A stretch of 64,000 nt of DNA from Streptomyces sp. LX-29 (GCF_029541745.1 NZ_CP089746.1:5651559-5715558), one strand, 5' to 3'; counted from the first letter of the stretch, positions 16,612 through 28,854 are shown. Numbers and translations: made by a program. The notes: generated by a model from the sequence alone, not told the origin.

Positions 16612-17390
16612 TCAGCCGGTCACGGGGGCCGATGCCCCGGAGCCCAGCGGGGACGCGCCACCCACCGGGAGCTCCACCAGCACCACCTCCGGGTCCGTCC
16701 CGGACCCCTCCGCCAGGGAGGCCCCGTCCGGGCCCCAGGCGCCGGCCAGCCCGCAGCCGATGAGCGGCCCGGTCGGGCCGACGGCGTTGGCGAGCACCAC
16801 CCACAGGCCGTTGTCCCGGGCCAGGCCCGGGTAGTGCGGCTGCCCCCGGCCGACGTCGGACTCCGGGTCGTGGACGGCCGATGCCAGATACACCTGGCAG
16901 CCGTCCGCCGCGGCGCGCTTCGCGATCTCGGGGAAGCGCGAGTCGTAGCAGACGGCCAGGGCGAAGTCGACGCCGCGATAGGCGAACCGGCCGTCCCGGC
17001 AGCCGGCGGTGAAGACGCCGCCCTCCTCGCCGTGCAGCTTCAGCTTGTCGTAGCGGGTGAGCGGCTCGCCGTCCGGCCCGATCACCAGGGAGGTGATGGT
17101 GAGCGGACCGTCCGTACCGCCCGTGCGCACCGCGCAGTTCACCACCGCGGCGACCTGGGCCGCCCGGCAGGCCCGTACGACGGGCTCGAGCCGCGGATCG
17201 CCCTCCGCGGTGACCGCCAACCGCTCCGGGGCCGCGGCGATCGCGGACAACGCGTACCCGGTCAGCTCCAACTCCGGAAAGACCACCAGTTCCGCGCCGC
17301 GCCCGGCGGCCTCCTCGATGACTCCGGCGATCCGCTCGGCGTTGGCCGCGACGTCGCACGGCACGGGTGTGGACTGCACAGTGGCGATGA

Positions 17391-17394
<4 letters not shown>
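16612..17394 (-). CDS. Carbon-nitrogen hydrolase (nitrilase superfamily)
   Basis: The 260-residue protein has the Glu-Lys-Cys triad of the superfamily: FPELELTGYA (Glu near 42), YDKLKLHGEEGGVF (Lys near 118) and AVCYDSRFPEIAKRAA (Cys near 152). It is the length of single-domain amidases. Members hydrolyse amides or nitriles through a cysteine thioester. The ATG at 17394 overlaps the stop of the upstream pyroglutamyl-peptidase-like gene as ATGA, so the two are coupled. No signal peptide is visible, so it acts in the cytoplasm while its partner is exported. The substrate is not known. Confidence 0.88.
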
Positions 17395-19435
<2,041 letters not shown>

Positions 19436-19569
19436 CGCCTTCGCCCGGGCGCCCGCCACTCGGGCGAGGGGCGCGCCGCTCCCTTCCGGTCCCTTCCGGT
19501 CCCGCGACGACCGGGCCACGATGGCTACCCGGACATCTGCGGTGGCGCGCGAGGACGGAGGGGACCGGC

Positions 19570-22500
19570 ATGCGGACTCCGACGGGAGGTGCGGCTGTGA
19601 CGGCGGGGACGGCGCGTGTGGAGGCGGCCGTCGTGGCGGCGCTCGGGAGGCTCGACCTCGACACCAAGACCCGGCTGCTCGCCGGGCAGGACATGTGGTC
19701 GCTGCCGGCCGTGCCCGAGATCGGTCTCCGGTCGCTGGTGATGTCGGACGGGCCGATCGGGGTGCGGGGCGTGCGGTGGAGCGCGGACGACCCGTCGGTG
19801 GCGCTGCCCAGCCCCACCGCGCTCGCCGCCACCTGGGATCCGGAGCTGGCGCGGCGTGCGGGGAACCTGCTGGCGCGGGAGGCGCGGCGCAAGGGGGTGG
19901 ACGTGCTGCTGGCGCCGACGGTGAATCTGCACCGTTCGCCGCTCGGCGGACGGCACTTCGAGGCGTACAGCGAGGATCCGCTGCTGACCGGCGAGATCGG
20001 CGCGGCCTATGTGACGGGCGTGCAGGAGTGCGGGGTGGGGGTCACGGTCAAGCACTTCGTCGCCAACGACGCCGAGACCGAGCGCTTCACCGTCGACAAC
20101 CGGGTGCCCGAGCGCGCGTTGCGCGAGCTCTACCTCGCCCCCTTCGAGGCCATCGTCCGCACCGCCCGCCCCTGGGGGGTGATGGCCGCCTACAACTCCG
20201 TCAACGGCACCACCATGACCGAGCACCGCGCGTTGCTGCACGAGGTGCTGCGCGGGGAGTGGGGCTTCGACGGTGTGATCGTCTCCGACTGGCTGGCCGC
20301 CCGCGACACCGTGCGGGCGCTGCTCGGCGGGCTCGACCTGGCCATGCCCGGCCCCCGGACCGTCTTCGGCCCGGCCCTCGCCGCCGCCGTCCGGGCCGGG
20401 GAGGTCCCGGAGACCGCGGTCGACGACGCCGTACGACGGGTCCTGCGACTCGCCGCGCGGGTGCGCGCCTTGGACCTGGACGGGGCCCACTCACCCACGG
20501 GATCGGTCCCCGCTGCTGAGCCACACGCCCCGACGCGGGGCGCCCCGGCGGTGGGGGCCGTCCAGGCCGTTGGGGCCGTCCACGCAGTTGAGACCGTCCG
20601 AGCCGTTCAGACCGTCCGAGCCGTTGAGGCCGGCCAAGCCGTCGCGGACGCCCCCGACCCGGGGGACGCCTCTGAGCCGGGGGACGCCGCCGATCGGGCG
20701 GACGCCTTCGGTCTGGGGGATGCCTCCGATCGGGCGGATGCCTCCGGTCCGGGGGGTGTCCCCGATTCGGGGGACGGCTCCGGCCGGGCGGATGCCTGCG
20801 ACCCGGGGGATGCCTCCGATCCGGGGGACGCCTTCGATCGGGCGGCGGCCTCCGATGCGAGGGGCGCCTTCGAGTCGGGGGACGGCTCCGGCCGGGCGGA
20901 TGCCTGCGACCCGGGGGATGCCTCCGATCCGGGGGACGCCTTCGATCGGGCGGGCGCCTCCGATGCGAGGGGCGCCTTCGGGTCGGGGGACGGCTCCGGC
21001 CGGGCGGATGCCTGCGACCCGGGGGATGCCTCCGATCCGGGGGACGCCTTCGATCGGGCGGCGGCCTCCGATGCGAGGGGCGCCTTCGAGTCGGGGGACG
21101 CCTCCGGTCGGGCGGATGCCCCAGCCCCGGGGGACGCCTTCAATCCGGCTGGCGTCCCCGACCCGGCGGGTGCCCCCGATCCGGCGGACGCCTCCGACCC
21201 GGCGGGCGCCCCCACCATCGACGGCCCCGCCCTGGCACGGCTGATCGCCCGGCGCGGGTGCGTGCTCCTCAAGAACGACGGCCGCGTGCTGCCCCTGGAT
21301 CTCGGGCGACCCCGGCGCATCGCCCTCATCGGCGCCGCCGCCCGGGAGGCCCGGGCGTTCGGCGGTGGCTCCGCCGAGGTCTTTCCGGAGCGCGTCGTCT
21401 CTCCTCTGGAGGGGCTGCGCGCCGCCCTGCCCGCGGCGCACTCCCTCACGTACGCCGTGGGCGCCGACCCCTCGGCCGAACTCGCCGTCGCCGGTGTCGG
21501 GTTCACGCTCCGCGCCGTGGCCCGGGGGCGCGACGGCCGGGTGCTCGGCGAGCGGCGGCTGCCCAGCGGTGAGGTGCGGTGGCTGGGCGGCGACCTGCCC
21601 GACGGCGTGACCCACGGGGAGCTGCGCACCGTCGAGGTCGTCGGCACCTTCACCCCGCGCGTCGACGGGGCGCACTCCTTCGGCACGCACGGGGTCGGCG
21701 GGTTCCGGCTCGCCGTCGACGGGCGGGTGCTCTTCGAGGGGGAGCAGCGGCCCGGCCCGGGCGACCCCTTCGAGGCGTTCTTCGGAATGCCCGCGACGCG
21801 CGGACGGATGGAGCTCGTCGCGGGCCGGCCCGTCGAGGTCAGCCTCGGCTGCACCGTCGCCCGGATCGAGGACGCCCCCGCCCCGGCCGTCGGCTTCGCG
21901 CTGACCCATCGCGAGCCCGAGCGGGAACCGGACGAGCTGATCGAGGAGGCCGTCGCGGCGGCCGCGGCCGCCGACACCGCCGTCGTCGTGGTCGCCACCA
22001 CCGCGCGGGTGGAGAGCGAGGGCTTCGACCGCACGGACCTGCGGCTGCCCGGCCGCCAGGACGAGCTGGTCGCGCGGGTGGCCGCGGTCAACCCCCGTAC
22101 CGTCGTGGTGGTCAACTCCGGTGCCCCGGTGGAGCTGCCGTGGCGCGAGGAGGTCGCCGCCGTGCTGCTGTGCTGGTTCCCCGGTCAGGAGGGTGGCGCG
22201 GCCCTCGCCGACGTCCTGTCGGGCGCGTGCGAACCGGGTGGTCGGCTGCCCACCACCTGGCCGGCCCGTCTCTCCGACGCCCCCGTCTCCCGCGTCGTCC
22301 CCGCCGCCGGCGTGCTCGACTACGCCGAAGGGGTCTTCATCGGCTACCGCGCCTGGGACCGGGCCGGCGCGACGCCCGCCTACCCCTTCGGACACGGCCT
22401 CGGCTACACCGACTGGGCGTACGAGTGCCTGGAGGCGACGCCCGACGGTGGCACGGTGCGAGCCACTGTCCGGGTCCGCAACGTCGGACCCCGCCCTGGC

Positions 22501-22770
22501 CGCGAGGTGGTGCAGATCTATCTGGCCCCCCTGGCGGACGGGGGCGGTCCCGAGCGCCCGGCCCGCTGGCTCGCGGGCTTCGCCGGCGTCTTCGCCGCTC
22601 CGGGCGAGGCGGTCGAGGTCACCGTCCCGCTGCGGCGCCGCGCCTTCGAGGTCTGGGACGACGCGACCCGCTCCTGGCGGTTCCTGGCCGGTGCCTACGC
22701 CGTCGAGGCCGCCCGCAGCGTCGCCGACCGCCGGCTGTCCACGCCGGTCACCGTGGAGGCCGGGCACTGA
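19570..22770 (+). CDS. Glycoside hydrolase family 3 beta-glycosidase with PA14 domain and a long repeat insertion
   Basis: The 1066-residue protein contains a GH3 N-domain (residues 1-300: MSDGPIGVRG, APTVNLHRSPLGGRHFEAYSEDP, VKHFVANDAETER, and nucleophile Asp240 in GVIVSDW), the GH3 C-domain (from about 555: GCVLLKNDGRVLPL), a PA14 insert (about 680-770), the VESEGFDR acid/base region, and an FnIII-like end. No signal peptide is seen. Between the GH3 halves, residues 314-552 are an Asp/Ala/Gly/Pro insertion with three 36-residue tandem copies. Such linkers are normally short. ATG 19570 has GGAGGGG upstream; GTG 19597 is also well placed (GGAGG 7 nt upstream). Confidence 0.88.
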   Translation: MRTPTGGAAVTAGTARVEAAVVAALGRLDLDTKTRLLAGQDMWSLPAVPEIGLRSLVMSDGPIGVRGVRWSADDPSVALPSPTALAATWDPELARRAGNLLAREARRKGVDVLLAPTVNLHRSPLGGRHFEAYSEDPLLTGEIGAAYVTGVQECGVGVTVKHFVANDAETERFTVDNRVPERALRELYLAPFEAIVRTARPWGVMAAYNSVNGTTMTEHRALLHEVLRGEWGFDGVIVSDWLAARDTVRALLGGLDLAMPGPRTVFGPALAAAVRAGEVPETAVDDAVRRVLRLAARVRALDLDGAHSPTGSVPAAEPHAPTRGAPAVGAVQAVGAVHAVETVRAVQTVRAVEAGQAVADAPDPGDASEPGDAADRADAFGLGDASDRADASGPGGVPDSGDGSGRADACDPGDASDPGDAFDRAAASDARGAFESGDGSGRADACDPGDASDPGDAFDRAGASDARGAFGSGDGSGRADACDPGDASDPGDAFDRAAASDARGAFESGDASGRADAPAPGDAFNPAGVPDPAGAPDPADASDPAGAPTIDGPALARLIARRGCVLLKNDGRVLPLDLGRPRRIALIGAAAREARAFGGGSAEVFPERVVSPLEGLRAALPAAHSLTYAVGADPSAELAVAGVGFTLRAVARGRDGRVLGERRLPSGEVRWLGGDLPDGVTHGELRTVEVVGTFTPRVDGAHSFGTHGVGGFRLAVDGRVLFEGEQRPGPGDPFEAFFGMPATRGRMELVAGRPVEVSLGCTVARIEDAPAPAVGFALTHREPEREPDELIEEAVAAAAAADTAVVVVATTARVESEGFDRTDLRLPGRQDELVARVAAVNPRTVVVVNSGAPVELPWREEVAAVLLCWFPGQEGGAALADVLSGACEPGGRLPTTWPARLSDAPVSRVVPAAGVLDYAEGVFIGYRAWDRAGATPAYPFGHGLGYTDWAYECLEATPDGGTVRATVRVRNVGPRPGREVVQIYLAPLADGGGPERPARWLAGFAGVFAAPGEAVEVTVPLRRRAFEVWDDATRSWRFLAGAYAVEAARSVADRRLSTPVTVEAGH
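20773..21150 (+). repeat. 108-bp tandem repeat within the GH3 gene, three full copies plus a partial one
   Basis: Copies start at 20773, 20881 and 20989 and are nearly identical; a diverged fourth starts at 21097. Each encodes 36 residues beginning DGSGRADACDPGD. The whole stretch 20510-21225 is built from smaller CCGGGGGAC / GATGCC blocks, so the long repeat arose from a shorter one. Confidence 0.9.
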
Positions 22771-22811
22771 GGTGTGCGGTCGCCGAAGTTCACCCGGTCG
22801 ATTGCGCCGAC

Positions 22812-22827
22812 CGGCCTAGCTAGGCCG
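22812..22827. other. Perfect 16-bp palindrome over the SGNH stop codon
   Basis: CGGCCTAGCTAGGCCG contains the TAG stop of the SGNH gene and lies between two convergent genes. It has no loop, so it is a poor intrinsic terminator; it may be a protein site or chance. Confidence 0.4.
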
Positions 22828-23767
22828 TCGGCTCCTTCCTGGTGATCTCGCGATAGGCGATGTCGGCCAGCACCTCCTGGCCCTCCTTGCTGGGGTGGAA
22901 CCAGTCCCACTTGCTCAACTCGTCGGTGGTGAAGCGGTAGTCGTGCACCGCCGCGTCGTAACGACACAGCGGGTCCCTGCCGCAGATGTCCTTCAGCGCG
23001 CTGTTGTACGCCCGCACCCGGTCCTCGACCCGGCTCCGCCGGGCGACCGCCTCCGGGTCGGTGTCGTCGGAGTCCTTGAGCATGGAGGGGCAGATGCCGA
23101 GCTTCCAGATCTGCTTGCCGAGGAAGTTGCCCCGGCCCTCCGACCACAGTCGTCGCAGGTCCGGCACGCTCGCCACGTACACCTGGGTCTTGGGCAGGGT
23201 GCGGCGCAACTCCCGCAGGGAGGAGCTGAAGTCGGCGCTGAACTCGGAGACGGGGGTCATGTCGTCGACGTCGTCCCGGCAGGCGTCGTTGGCGCCGATC
23301 AGCACCGTCACCAGCTCCGGCCGGCGCTCGGCGGCCGACCGCAGCTGTCCGGGCAGATCCGCCATCCGCGCCCCGGTCTTGGCGTAGTTCCAGCTGCGGG
23401 CCGGGGAGCCTTCGGTCGTCGGGGGCAGCAGCCGCCGCGCGAGGCTGTTGACCTCGGTCCCGGTGGACCAGGAGACCTCGGGGCAGTCGGAGAGCACCGA
23501 ACAGGCGTCGAAGCCACGGGTGATGGAGTCGCCGACCGACGCGATGGAGGTGGGGCGGGTGTCCCACTGCGGGGCGGGCGGGGCGGACGGACGCGCGCCG
23601 GAGCCGGCGCCCTGGCCGGAGCCGGATGCCTGGTCGTCCTGTCCGGCGGCGGTGCAGCCGGTCAGCAGGGCCGCCACGGACAACGCGGCGGCCACCGCTC
23701 CACGGGCGTTCGACATGGGCGCCGTGGTCGGAAATCGACACAGACGGTGCCCGGTCTGATCCCGCAT
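22820..23767 (-). CDS. SGNH/GDSL-family secreted lipoprotein hydrolase
   Basis: The 315-residue protein has an N-terminal hydrophobic helix ending in a lipobox, LLTGC, so it should be a lipid-anchored exported protein. The SGNH blocks are present in order: ASVGDSITRG (Ser nucleophile near residue 80), WNYAKTGARM, VLIGANDAC (block III) and DWFHPSKEG with catalytic His. Several Cys pairs suggest disulfides. This resembles Streptomyces GDSL esterases/lipases. The ATG at 23767 has GGAGGGGG about 9 nt upstream; ATG 23716 has no ribosome site. Confidence 0.87.
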   Translation of the reverse strand: MRDQTGHRLCRFPTTAPMSNARGAVAAALSVAALLTGCTAAGQDDQASGSGQGAGSGARPSAPPAPQWDTRPTSIASVGDSITRGFDACSVLSDCPEVSWSTGTEVNSLARRLLPPTTEGSPARSWNYAKTGARMADLPGQLRSAAERRPELVTVLIGANDACRDDVDDMTPVSEFSADFSSSLRELRRTLPKTQVYVASVPDLRRLWSEGRGNFLGKQIWKLGICPSMLKDSDDTDPEAVARRSRVEDRVRAYNSALKDICGRDPLCRYDAAVHDYRFTTDELSKWDWFHPSKEGQEVLADIAYREITRKEPTA

Positions 23768-24108
23768 GGCTGTTCCCCCTCCGACTGATGGGTGATATCT
23801 ATCCAGGACCGACGGTACGTCACTCCGCTATGGGTTCCGCGCGGTAGCTTTTCCTCGTGTCGAGTTGGGCGGCGTTCCCCCGGAGATCCTCCCGGGCGTG
23901 GCACGCACTCCGACACCAGAGCTTTACGCCGCGTCACATCCTGTCCCTTTTGAGGAGAATCCCACCCGGTGGTGTTTACTTCAAGTGACCTCGGAAGCTG
24001 GTGCGGGAGTGACCGGTGGGGCAGAATGTCTCCTGCTGTCCTGGGCGCGACCGGCACGGGCGCGAGGCCGCTGGGGAAGGCGAACCTCGAACCGCACTGG
24101 AGGTCCCG
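23768..24108. other. Divergent intergenic region, 341 bp
   Basis: It is less GC-rich than its flanks. On the minus strand GGATAGATAT (around 23797-23806) is a plausible -10 region for the SGNH gene. I see no other palindrome, repeat or ORF that stands out; the DUF3145 promoter presumably lies in the right half. Confidence 0.4.
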
Positions 24109-24603
24109 GTGACGACCCGTGGAGTTCTGTACGTACACTCCGCCCCGCGCGCGCTGTGCCCCCATGTCGAATGGGCCATCGCGGGCGTCCTCGGCGTGCG
24201 CGTCACCCTCGACTGGATCAAGCAACCGGCCGCGCCGGGCACCTGGCGGGCCGAGTTCTCCTGGCAGGGTGAGGTCGGCACCGCCTCCAAACTCGCCTCC
24301 GCGTTGCGCGGCTGGCACCTGCTGCGCTTCGAGGTGACCGCCGAGCCCTGCGCCACCGCCGAGGGCGAGCGCTACAGCTCCACCCCCGAACTGGGCATCT
24401 TCCACGCTGTCACGGGCATCCACGGCGACATCCTCATCCCCGAGGACCGGCTGCGCGCCGCCTTGGCCCGCTCCACCCGCGGCGAGACCGACCTGGCCGC
24501 CGAGGTCGCCAAGCTGCTCGGCAAGCCCTGGGACGACGAACTGGAGCCGTTCCGCTACGCCGGCGAGGGTGCCCCCGTCCGCTGGCTGCACCAGGTCGTC
24601 TGA
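24109..24603 (+). CDS. DUF3145 domain protein
   Basis: The 164-residue protein begins VTTRGVLYVHSAPRALCPHVEWAIAGVLG and contains LRFEVTAEPCATAEGERYSSTPELGIFHAVTGIHGDILIPEDRLRAAL, which I recognise as DUF3145, a conserved actinobacterial family of unknown function. The GTG start at 24109 is set by a strong GGAGG four to five bases upstream. It has no signal peptide or membrane segment. It is followed 95 bp later by a dehydrogenase with its own MerR-type promoter, so the two are probably separate units. Confidence 0.88.
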   Translation: MTTRGVLYVHSAPRALCPHVEWAIAGVLGVRVTLDWIKQPAAPGTWRAEFSWQGEVGTASKLASALRGWHLLRFEVTAEPCATAEGERYSSTPELGIFHAVTGIHGDILIPEDRLRAALARSTRGETDLAAEVAKLLGKPWDDELEPFRYAGEGAPVRWLHQVV

Positions 24604-24660
24604 TCGCTCCGGCGGGCCCTGCTGCCGTCGTCTGACGTACCGTCACCTGGCGTGCCGCGC

Positions 24661-24691
24661 TTGCCCTCGAGTGCGCTCCAACCCCTAACGT
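24661..24691 (+). promoter_or_regulatory. MerR-type promoter of the HIBADH-like dehydrogenase
   Basis: TTGCCC (24661-24666), a 19-bp spacer containing GAGTGCGCTCCA, then TAACGT (24686-24691). The over-long 19-bp spacer with a central dyad is the hallmark of MerR-activated promoters. The same element precedes the MerR gene at 32839-32869. The -10 ends 7 nt before the ATG at 24699, implying a leaderless mRNA. Confidence 0.72.
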
Positions 24692-24698
24692 GCGGCTC

Positions 24699-25619
24699 AT
24701 GACCGACACCATCCCTGTGACATCCGCGGCCCCCGTGACCTCCGTGAACTCCGTGGCCGTGCTCGGCACCGGCATCATGGGCGCCCCCATGGCCCGCAAC
24801 CTCGCCCGCGCCGGCCTCGACGTCCGGGTATGGAACCGCACCCGCGCCAAGGCCGAGCCGCTCGCCGAGGCCGGAGCGCGGGTGGCCGACACCCCCGCCG
24901 AGGCGGTCGACGGCGCCGACGCCGTCCTCACCATGCTCTACGACGGGGCCGCGGTGCTCGACACCATGGGCCGCGCGGCCCCCGCGCTGCGGCCGGGGGC
25001 ACTGTGGATCCAGTCCACCACCGCCGGCGTCGAAGCCCTTGTCGGCCTCTCCCGCCTCGCGGCCGAGCGAGGGCTCGTCTTCATCGACGCCCCCGTCCTC
25101 GGCACCCGGCAGCCGGCTGAGAGTGGACAGCTGATCGTCCTCGCGGCCGGCCCGGAACCGGTGCGCCCCGCGCTCGCCCCGCTCTTCGACGCCATCGGCA
25201 GCCGCACCGTCTGGGTCGGCGACGACGGCGCCCAGTCCACGGCCAGCAGCCTGAAGCTGGTCGTCAACAGCTGGGTCCTCGCCCTCAACAACGCCACCGG
25301 CGAGGCGCTCGCCCTCGCCAGGGGACTGGACGTCGACCCCCGGCACTTCCTGGACGCCGTCGCCGAAGGCCCGCTGGACAACGGCTATCTTCGCGTGAAG
25401 GCCCAGCAGATCCTCACCGGTGACCTCACCCCGTCCTTCGCCACGGCCACCGCCGAGAAGGACGCCCGCCTCATCGTGGCGGCGGGGGAACGCACCGGTG
25501 TACGCCTCGACCTGGCCGCCGCCGGCGCCGACCGCTTCCACCGCGCCGTCTCCCAAGGCCACGGCCTCGACGACATGGCCGCCTCCTACTACGCGAGCTT
25601 CGAGGAACGCGGCGAGTAA
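24699..25619 (+). CDS. NAD(P)-dependent oxidoreductase, 3-hydroxyisobutyrate dehydrogenase family
   Basis: From the ATG at 24699 the protein is 306 residues. It has the NAD-binding VAVLGTGIMGAPMARNLARAG near the N-terminus, the substrate-binding loop DAPVLGTRQPAESGQL, and the catalytic-lysine helix SSLKLVVNSWVLALNNATGEAL. HIBADH-family enzymes oxidise beta-hydroxy acids or reduce the semialdehydes; the specific substrate is not known. The promoter is a MerR-type element shared with the regulator at 32919, so it is likely part of that regulon. There is no ribosome site, consistent with leaderless translation. Confidence 0.87.
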   Translation: MTDTIPVTSAAPVTSVNSVAVLGTGIMGAPMARNLARAGLDVRVWNRTRAKAEPLAEAGARVADTPAEAVDGADAVLTMLYDGAAVLDTMGRAAPALRPGALWIQSTTAGVEALVGLSRLAAERGLVFIDAPVLGTRQPAESGQLIVLAAGPEPVRPALAPLFDAIGSRTVWVGDDGAQSTASSLKLVVNSWVLALNNATGEALALARGLDVDPRHFLDAVAEGPLDNGYLRVKAQQILTGDLTPSFATATAEKDARLIVAAGERTGVRLDLAAAGADRFHRAVSQGHGLDDMAASYYASFEERGE

Positions 25620-25706
25620 GCCCACCCACCCACCCGATCCCGGGACGCACACCTCACCCCGCCACGCCGGCGCCCCCCGCGTACACCATGACCCGGGCCG
25701 GCCCCT

Positions 25707-25866
25707 CATCCCGCGGCGACGGCGCGCGGCTGAGAGGGCGGGTGTCCGGGCGGGGCACCGCATCCCGCCGCGACGGCGCGCGGCTGAGAGGGCGGGGTGT
25801 CCGGGCGGGCACCCCATCCCGCCGCGACGGCGCGTAGCCGAATCGGTGCGGCCCGGCGGTGCCGAG
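25707..25866. repeat. 54-bp tandem repeat, three copies, plus a dispersed copy
   Basis: Copies begin with CATCCCGC at 25707, 25761 and 25815. A further partial copy lies near 25942-25994. The core is CGCGACGGCGCGCGGCTGAGA. The 530-bp gap 25620-26149 holds these repeats, the 12-bp repeat and the fabF terminator, and no convincing gene. Confidence 0.7.
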
Positions 25867-26034
25867 CCCGCCGTTGGCGGCGGGCCAGGGGTCGGGTACG
25901 GGAGGGTGCCCGGGTGCGGGAGGTGCACGGCCGGGGCACCCCCTCCCGCCGCGACGGCGCGCAGCCGAGACGGCGCGGCCCGGCGGTGCCGAACAACCGC
26001 AAGCGGTCGCGTGTTCGGGTGCCGGATGCCGCGT

Positions 26035-26080
26035 TCCGGGTCCGGGTTCCGGGTCCGGGTTCCGGGTCCGGGTTCCGGGC
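26035..26080. repeat. 12-bp tandem repeat GGTTCCGGGTCC, about four copies
   Basis: A simple repeat directly next to the fabF terminator. Confidence 0.75.
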
Positions 26081-26088
26081 ACGCGAAA

Positions 26089-26119
26089 GGGCCCGCCCCA
26101 GCCGAAGCGGGGCGGGCCC
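26089..26119 (-). terminator. Intrinsic terminator of the fab operon
   Basis: GGGCCCGCCCC and GGGGCGGGCCC form a perfect 11-bp stem with a 9-nt loop, 31 bp after the fabF stop, followed on the minus strand by TTTCGCGT. Confidence 0.8.
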
Positions 26120-26149
26120 AACGCGTAGTCCCGAGGTGCGGACCGCAGG

Positions 26150-27412
26150 TCAGACCGTGCGGAAGGCCAGCACCACGTTGTGCCCGCCGAAGCCGAACGA
26201 GTCGTTCAGCGCGACGATGGTGCCCTGCGGCAGCTCGCGCGGCTTGTCGCGCACGACGTCCGCGTCGGCCTCCGGGTCCAGCTCGCCGATGTTGATGGTC
26301 GGCGGGGCCATCCGGTGGTACAGGGCCAGCACGGAGGCCACGGTCTCCACGCCGCCCGCGCCGCCCAGCAGGTGACCGGTCATCGACTTGGTGGCGGAGA
26401 CCGCCATGTGGTCGACGTCGTCGCCGAAGACCTTGCGCAGCGCCTTGAGCTCGGCCACATCACCCTGCGGGGTCGAGGTCGCGTGCGCGTTGACGTGCGC
26501 GATCTCGGCCGGCTTGAGGTCGGTGCGGTCCAGCAGGTGCTGCAGCGCGTGCGCGATGCCGTTGCCGGACGGCTCGGGCTGGGTGATGTGGTGGGCGTCG
26601 GCGGAGATGCCCTGGCCGACGGCCTCCGCGTAGACCCGGGCGCCGCGCGCGGCGGCGTGCTCGGCCGACTCCAGCACGATGATGCCGGCGCCCTCACCGA
26701 GGACGAAGCCGTCGCGACCCACGTCGTACGGGCGCGAGGCGCCCTGCGGGTCGTCGTTGTTCTTGGACATCGCCATCATGTTGCCGAAGGCGGCGATGGG
26801 CAGCGGGTGGATGGCCGCCTCGGTGCCGCCCGCGATGACCACGTCGGCGCGGCCGGAGCGAATCATCTCGATGGCGTAGCCGATGGCCTCGGCGCCCGAC
26901 GCGCAGGCGCTGACCGGGGTGTGCACACCCGCGCGGGCGCCCACCTCCAGGCCCACGTTGGCCGCGGGGCCGTTGGGCATCAGCATCGGCACGGTGTGCG
27001 GGGAGACCTTGCGGAAGCCCTTCTCCTTCAGCACGTCGTACTGGTCGAGGAGGGTCCACACCCCGCCGATGCCGGAGGCGACGACCGCGCCCAGCCGGTC
27101 GGGGTCGACGGAGGAGTCCTCGCCGGCCTTGCCGGTGAAGCCGGCGTCCGCCCACGCCTCGCGCGCGGCGATCAGCGCGAACTGCGCCGACCGGTCCAGC
27201 TTGCGGGCCTGCGGGCGGGGGATGATCTCGGCCGGATCCACCGCGATCTGCGCGGCGATGCGGACGGGCAGCTCGGCCGCCCAGTCCTGTTCGAGGGGGG
27301 TGACGCCGGAACGTCCGGCGAGCAGGGCCTCCCAGGTCGATGCGCTGTCGCCACCCAGCGGTGTGGTTGCGCCGATACCGGTGACGACCACGGTGCGATT
27401 GGTCGCGTTCAC
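26150..27412 (-). CDS. fabF: Beta-ketoacyl-ACP synthase II
   Basis: The 420-residue protein has the KAS II signature: VVVTGIGATTPLGG at the start, the nucleophile in TPVSACASGAEAIGYA (Cys near 170), and two active-site His motifs, NAHATSTPQGD and SMTGHLLGGAGGVE. It elongates acyl-ACP chains by decarboxylating condensation with malonyl-ACP in the cytoplasm. It is the last gene of the fabD-fabH-acpP-fabF operon and is followed by a strong terminator. The start is GTG at 27412 with GGAG 9 nt upstream; 96 bp separate it from acpP. Confidence 0.95.
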   Translation of the reverse strand: MNATNRTVVVTGIGATTPLGGDSASTWEALLAGRSGVTPLEQDWAAELPVRIAAQIAVDPAEIIPRPQARKLDRSAQFALIAAREAWADAGFTGKAGEDSSVDPDRLGAVVASGIGGVWTLLDQYDVLKEKGFRKVSPHTVPMLMPNGPAANVGLEVGARAGVHTPVSACASGAEAIGYAIEMIRSGRADVVIAGGTEAAIHPLPIAAFGNMMAMSKNNDDPQGASRPYDVGRDGFVLGEGAGIIVLESAEHAAARGARVYAEAVGQGISADAHHITQPEPSGNGIAHALQHLLDRTDLKPAEIAHVNAHATSTPQGDVAELKALRKVFGDDVDHMAVSATKSMTGHLLGGAGGVETVASVLALYHRMAPPTINIGELDPEADADVVRDKPRELPQGTIVALNDSFGFGGHNVVLAFRTV

Positions 27413-27508
27413 AGGAATTTACTCCACGTGTAGAGGGGGCTTGACCTGCCACCGCATGGGTGGCGACAGGCGCTCAGCTAGGTCCTGGTGGGCTTGCGCC
27501 CACCGGGA

Positions 27509-27757
27509 TCAGGCCTGGTGCTTGAGGATGTAGTCGGTCGCGTCGCCGACCGTCTTGAGGTTCTTGACGTCGTCGTCCGGGATCTTGACGTCGAAGCGCT
27601 CTTCGGCGGCGACGACGACCTCGACCATGGACAGCGAGTCGACGTCCAGGTCGTCGGTGAAGGACTTGTCCGTCTGGACGTCCTCGACCGGGATGCCGGC
27701 GATCTCGTTGACGATCTCAGCGAGACCCGCGACGATCTCTTCCTGCGTGGCGGCCAT
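27509..27757 (-). CDS. acpP: Acyl carrier protein of fatty acid synthesis
   Basis: The 82-residue acidic protein has the phosphopantetheine attachment site DVDSLSMVEV with Ser41. Its length and sequence (AGLAEIVNEIAGIPVEDV, DKSFTDDL) fit a fatty-acid ACP rather than a polyketide ACP. It carries growing acyl chains between FabD, FabH and FabF. The ATG follows AAGGAG by 8 nt. Placement between fabH and fabF is standard for Streptomyces. Confidence 0.96.
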   Translation of the reverse strand: MAATQEEIVAGLAEIVNEIAGIPVEDVQTDKSFTDDLDVDSLSMVEVVVAAEERFDVKIPDDDVKNLKTVGDATDYILKHQA

Positions 27758-27832
27758 GTGCGGCGCTCCTTCTTCGGTGTGTTGCGGTAAGTGCGCAGCG
27801 TCCGCTAGCCGCGGAGCTGCGTGGGATCTTGC

Positions 27833-28843
<1,011 letters not shown>

Positions 28844-28854
28844 GCTCTGGGCTC

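Noticed and set aside
20773-21150. CRISPR array in the GH3 gene
   Set aside because: Contiguous in-frame 108-bp copies without spacers encode protein repeats.
20491-22767. Minus-strand ORF of 758 codons with PRIGG/GIRP repeats
   Set aside because: It is the antisense of the GH3 gene; the repeats merely reflect the tandem DNA units.
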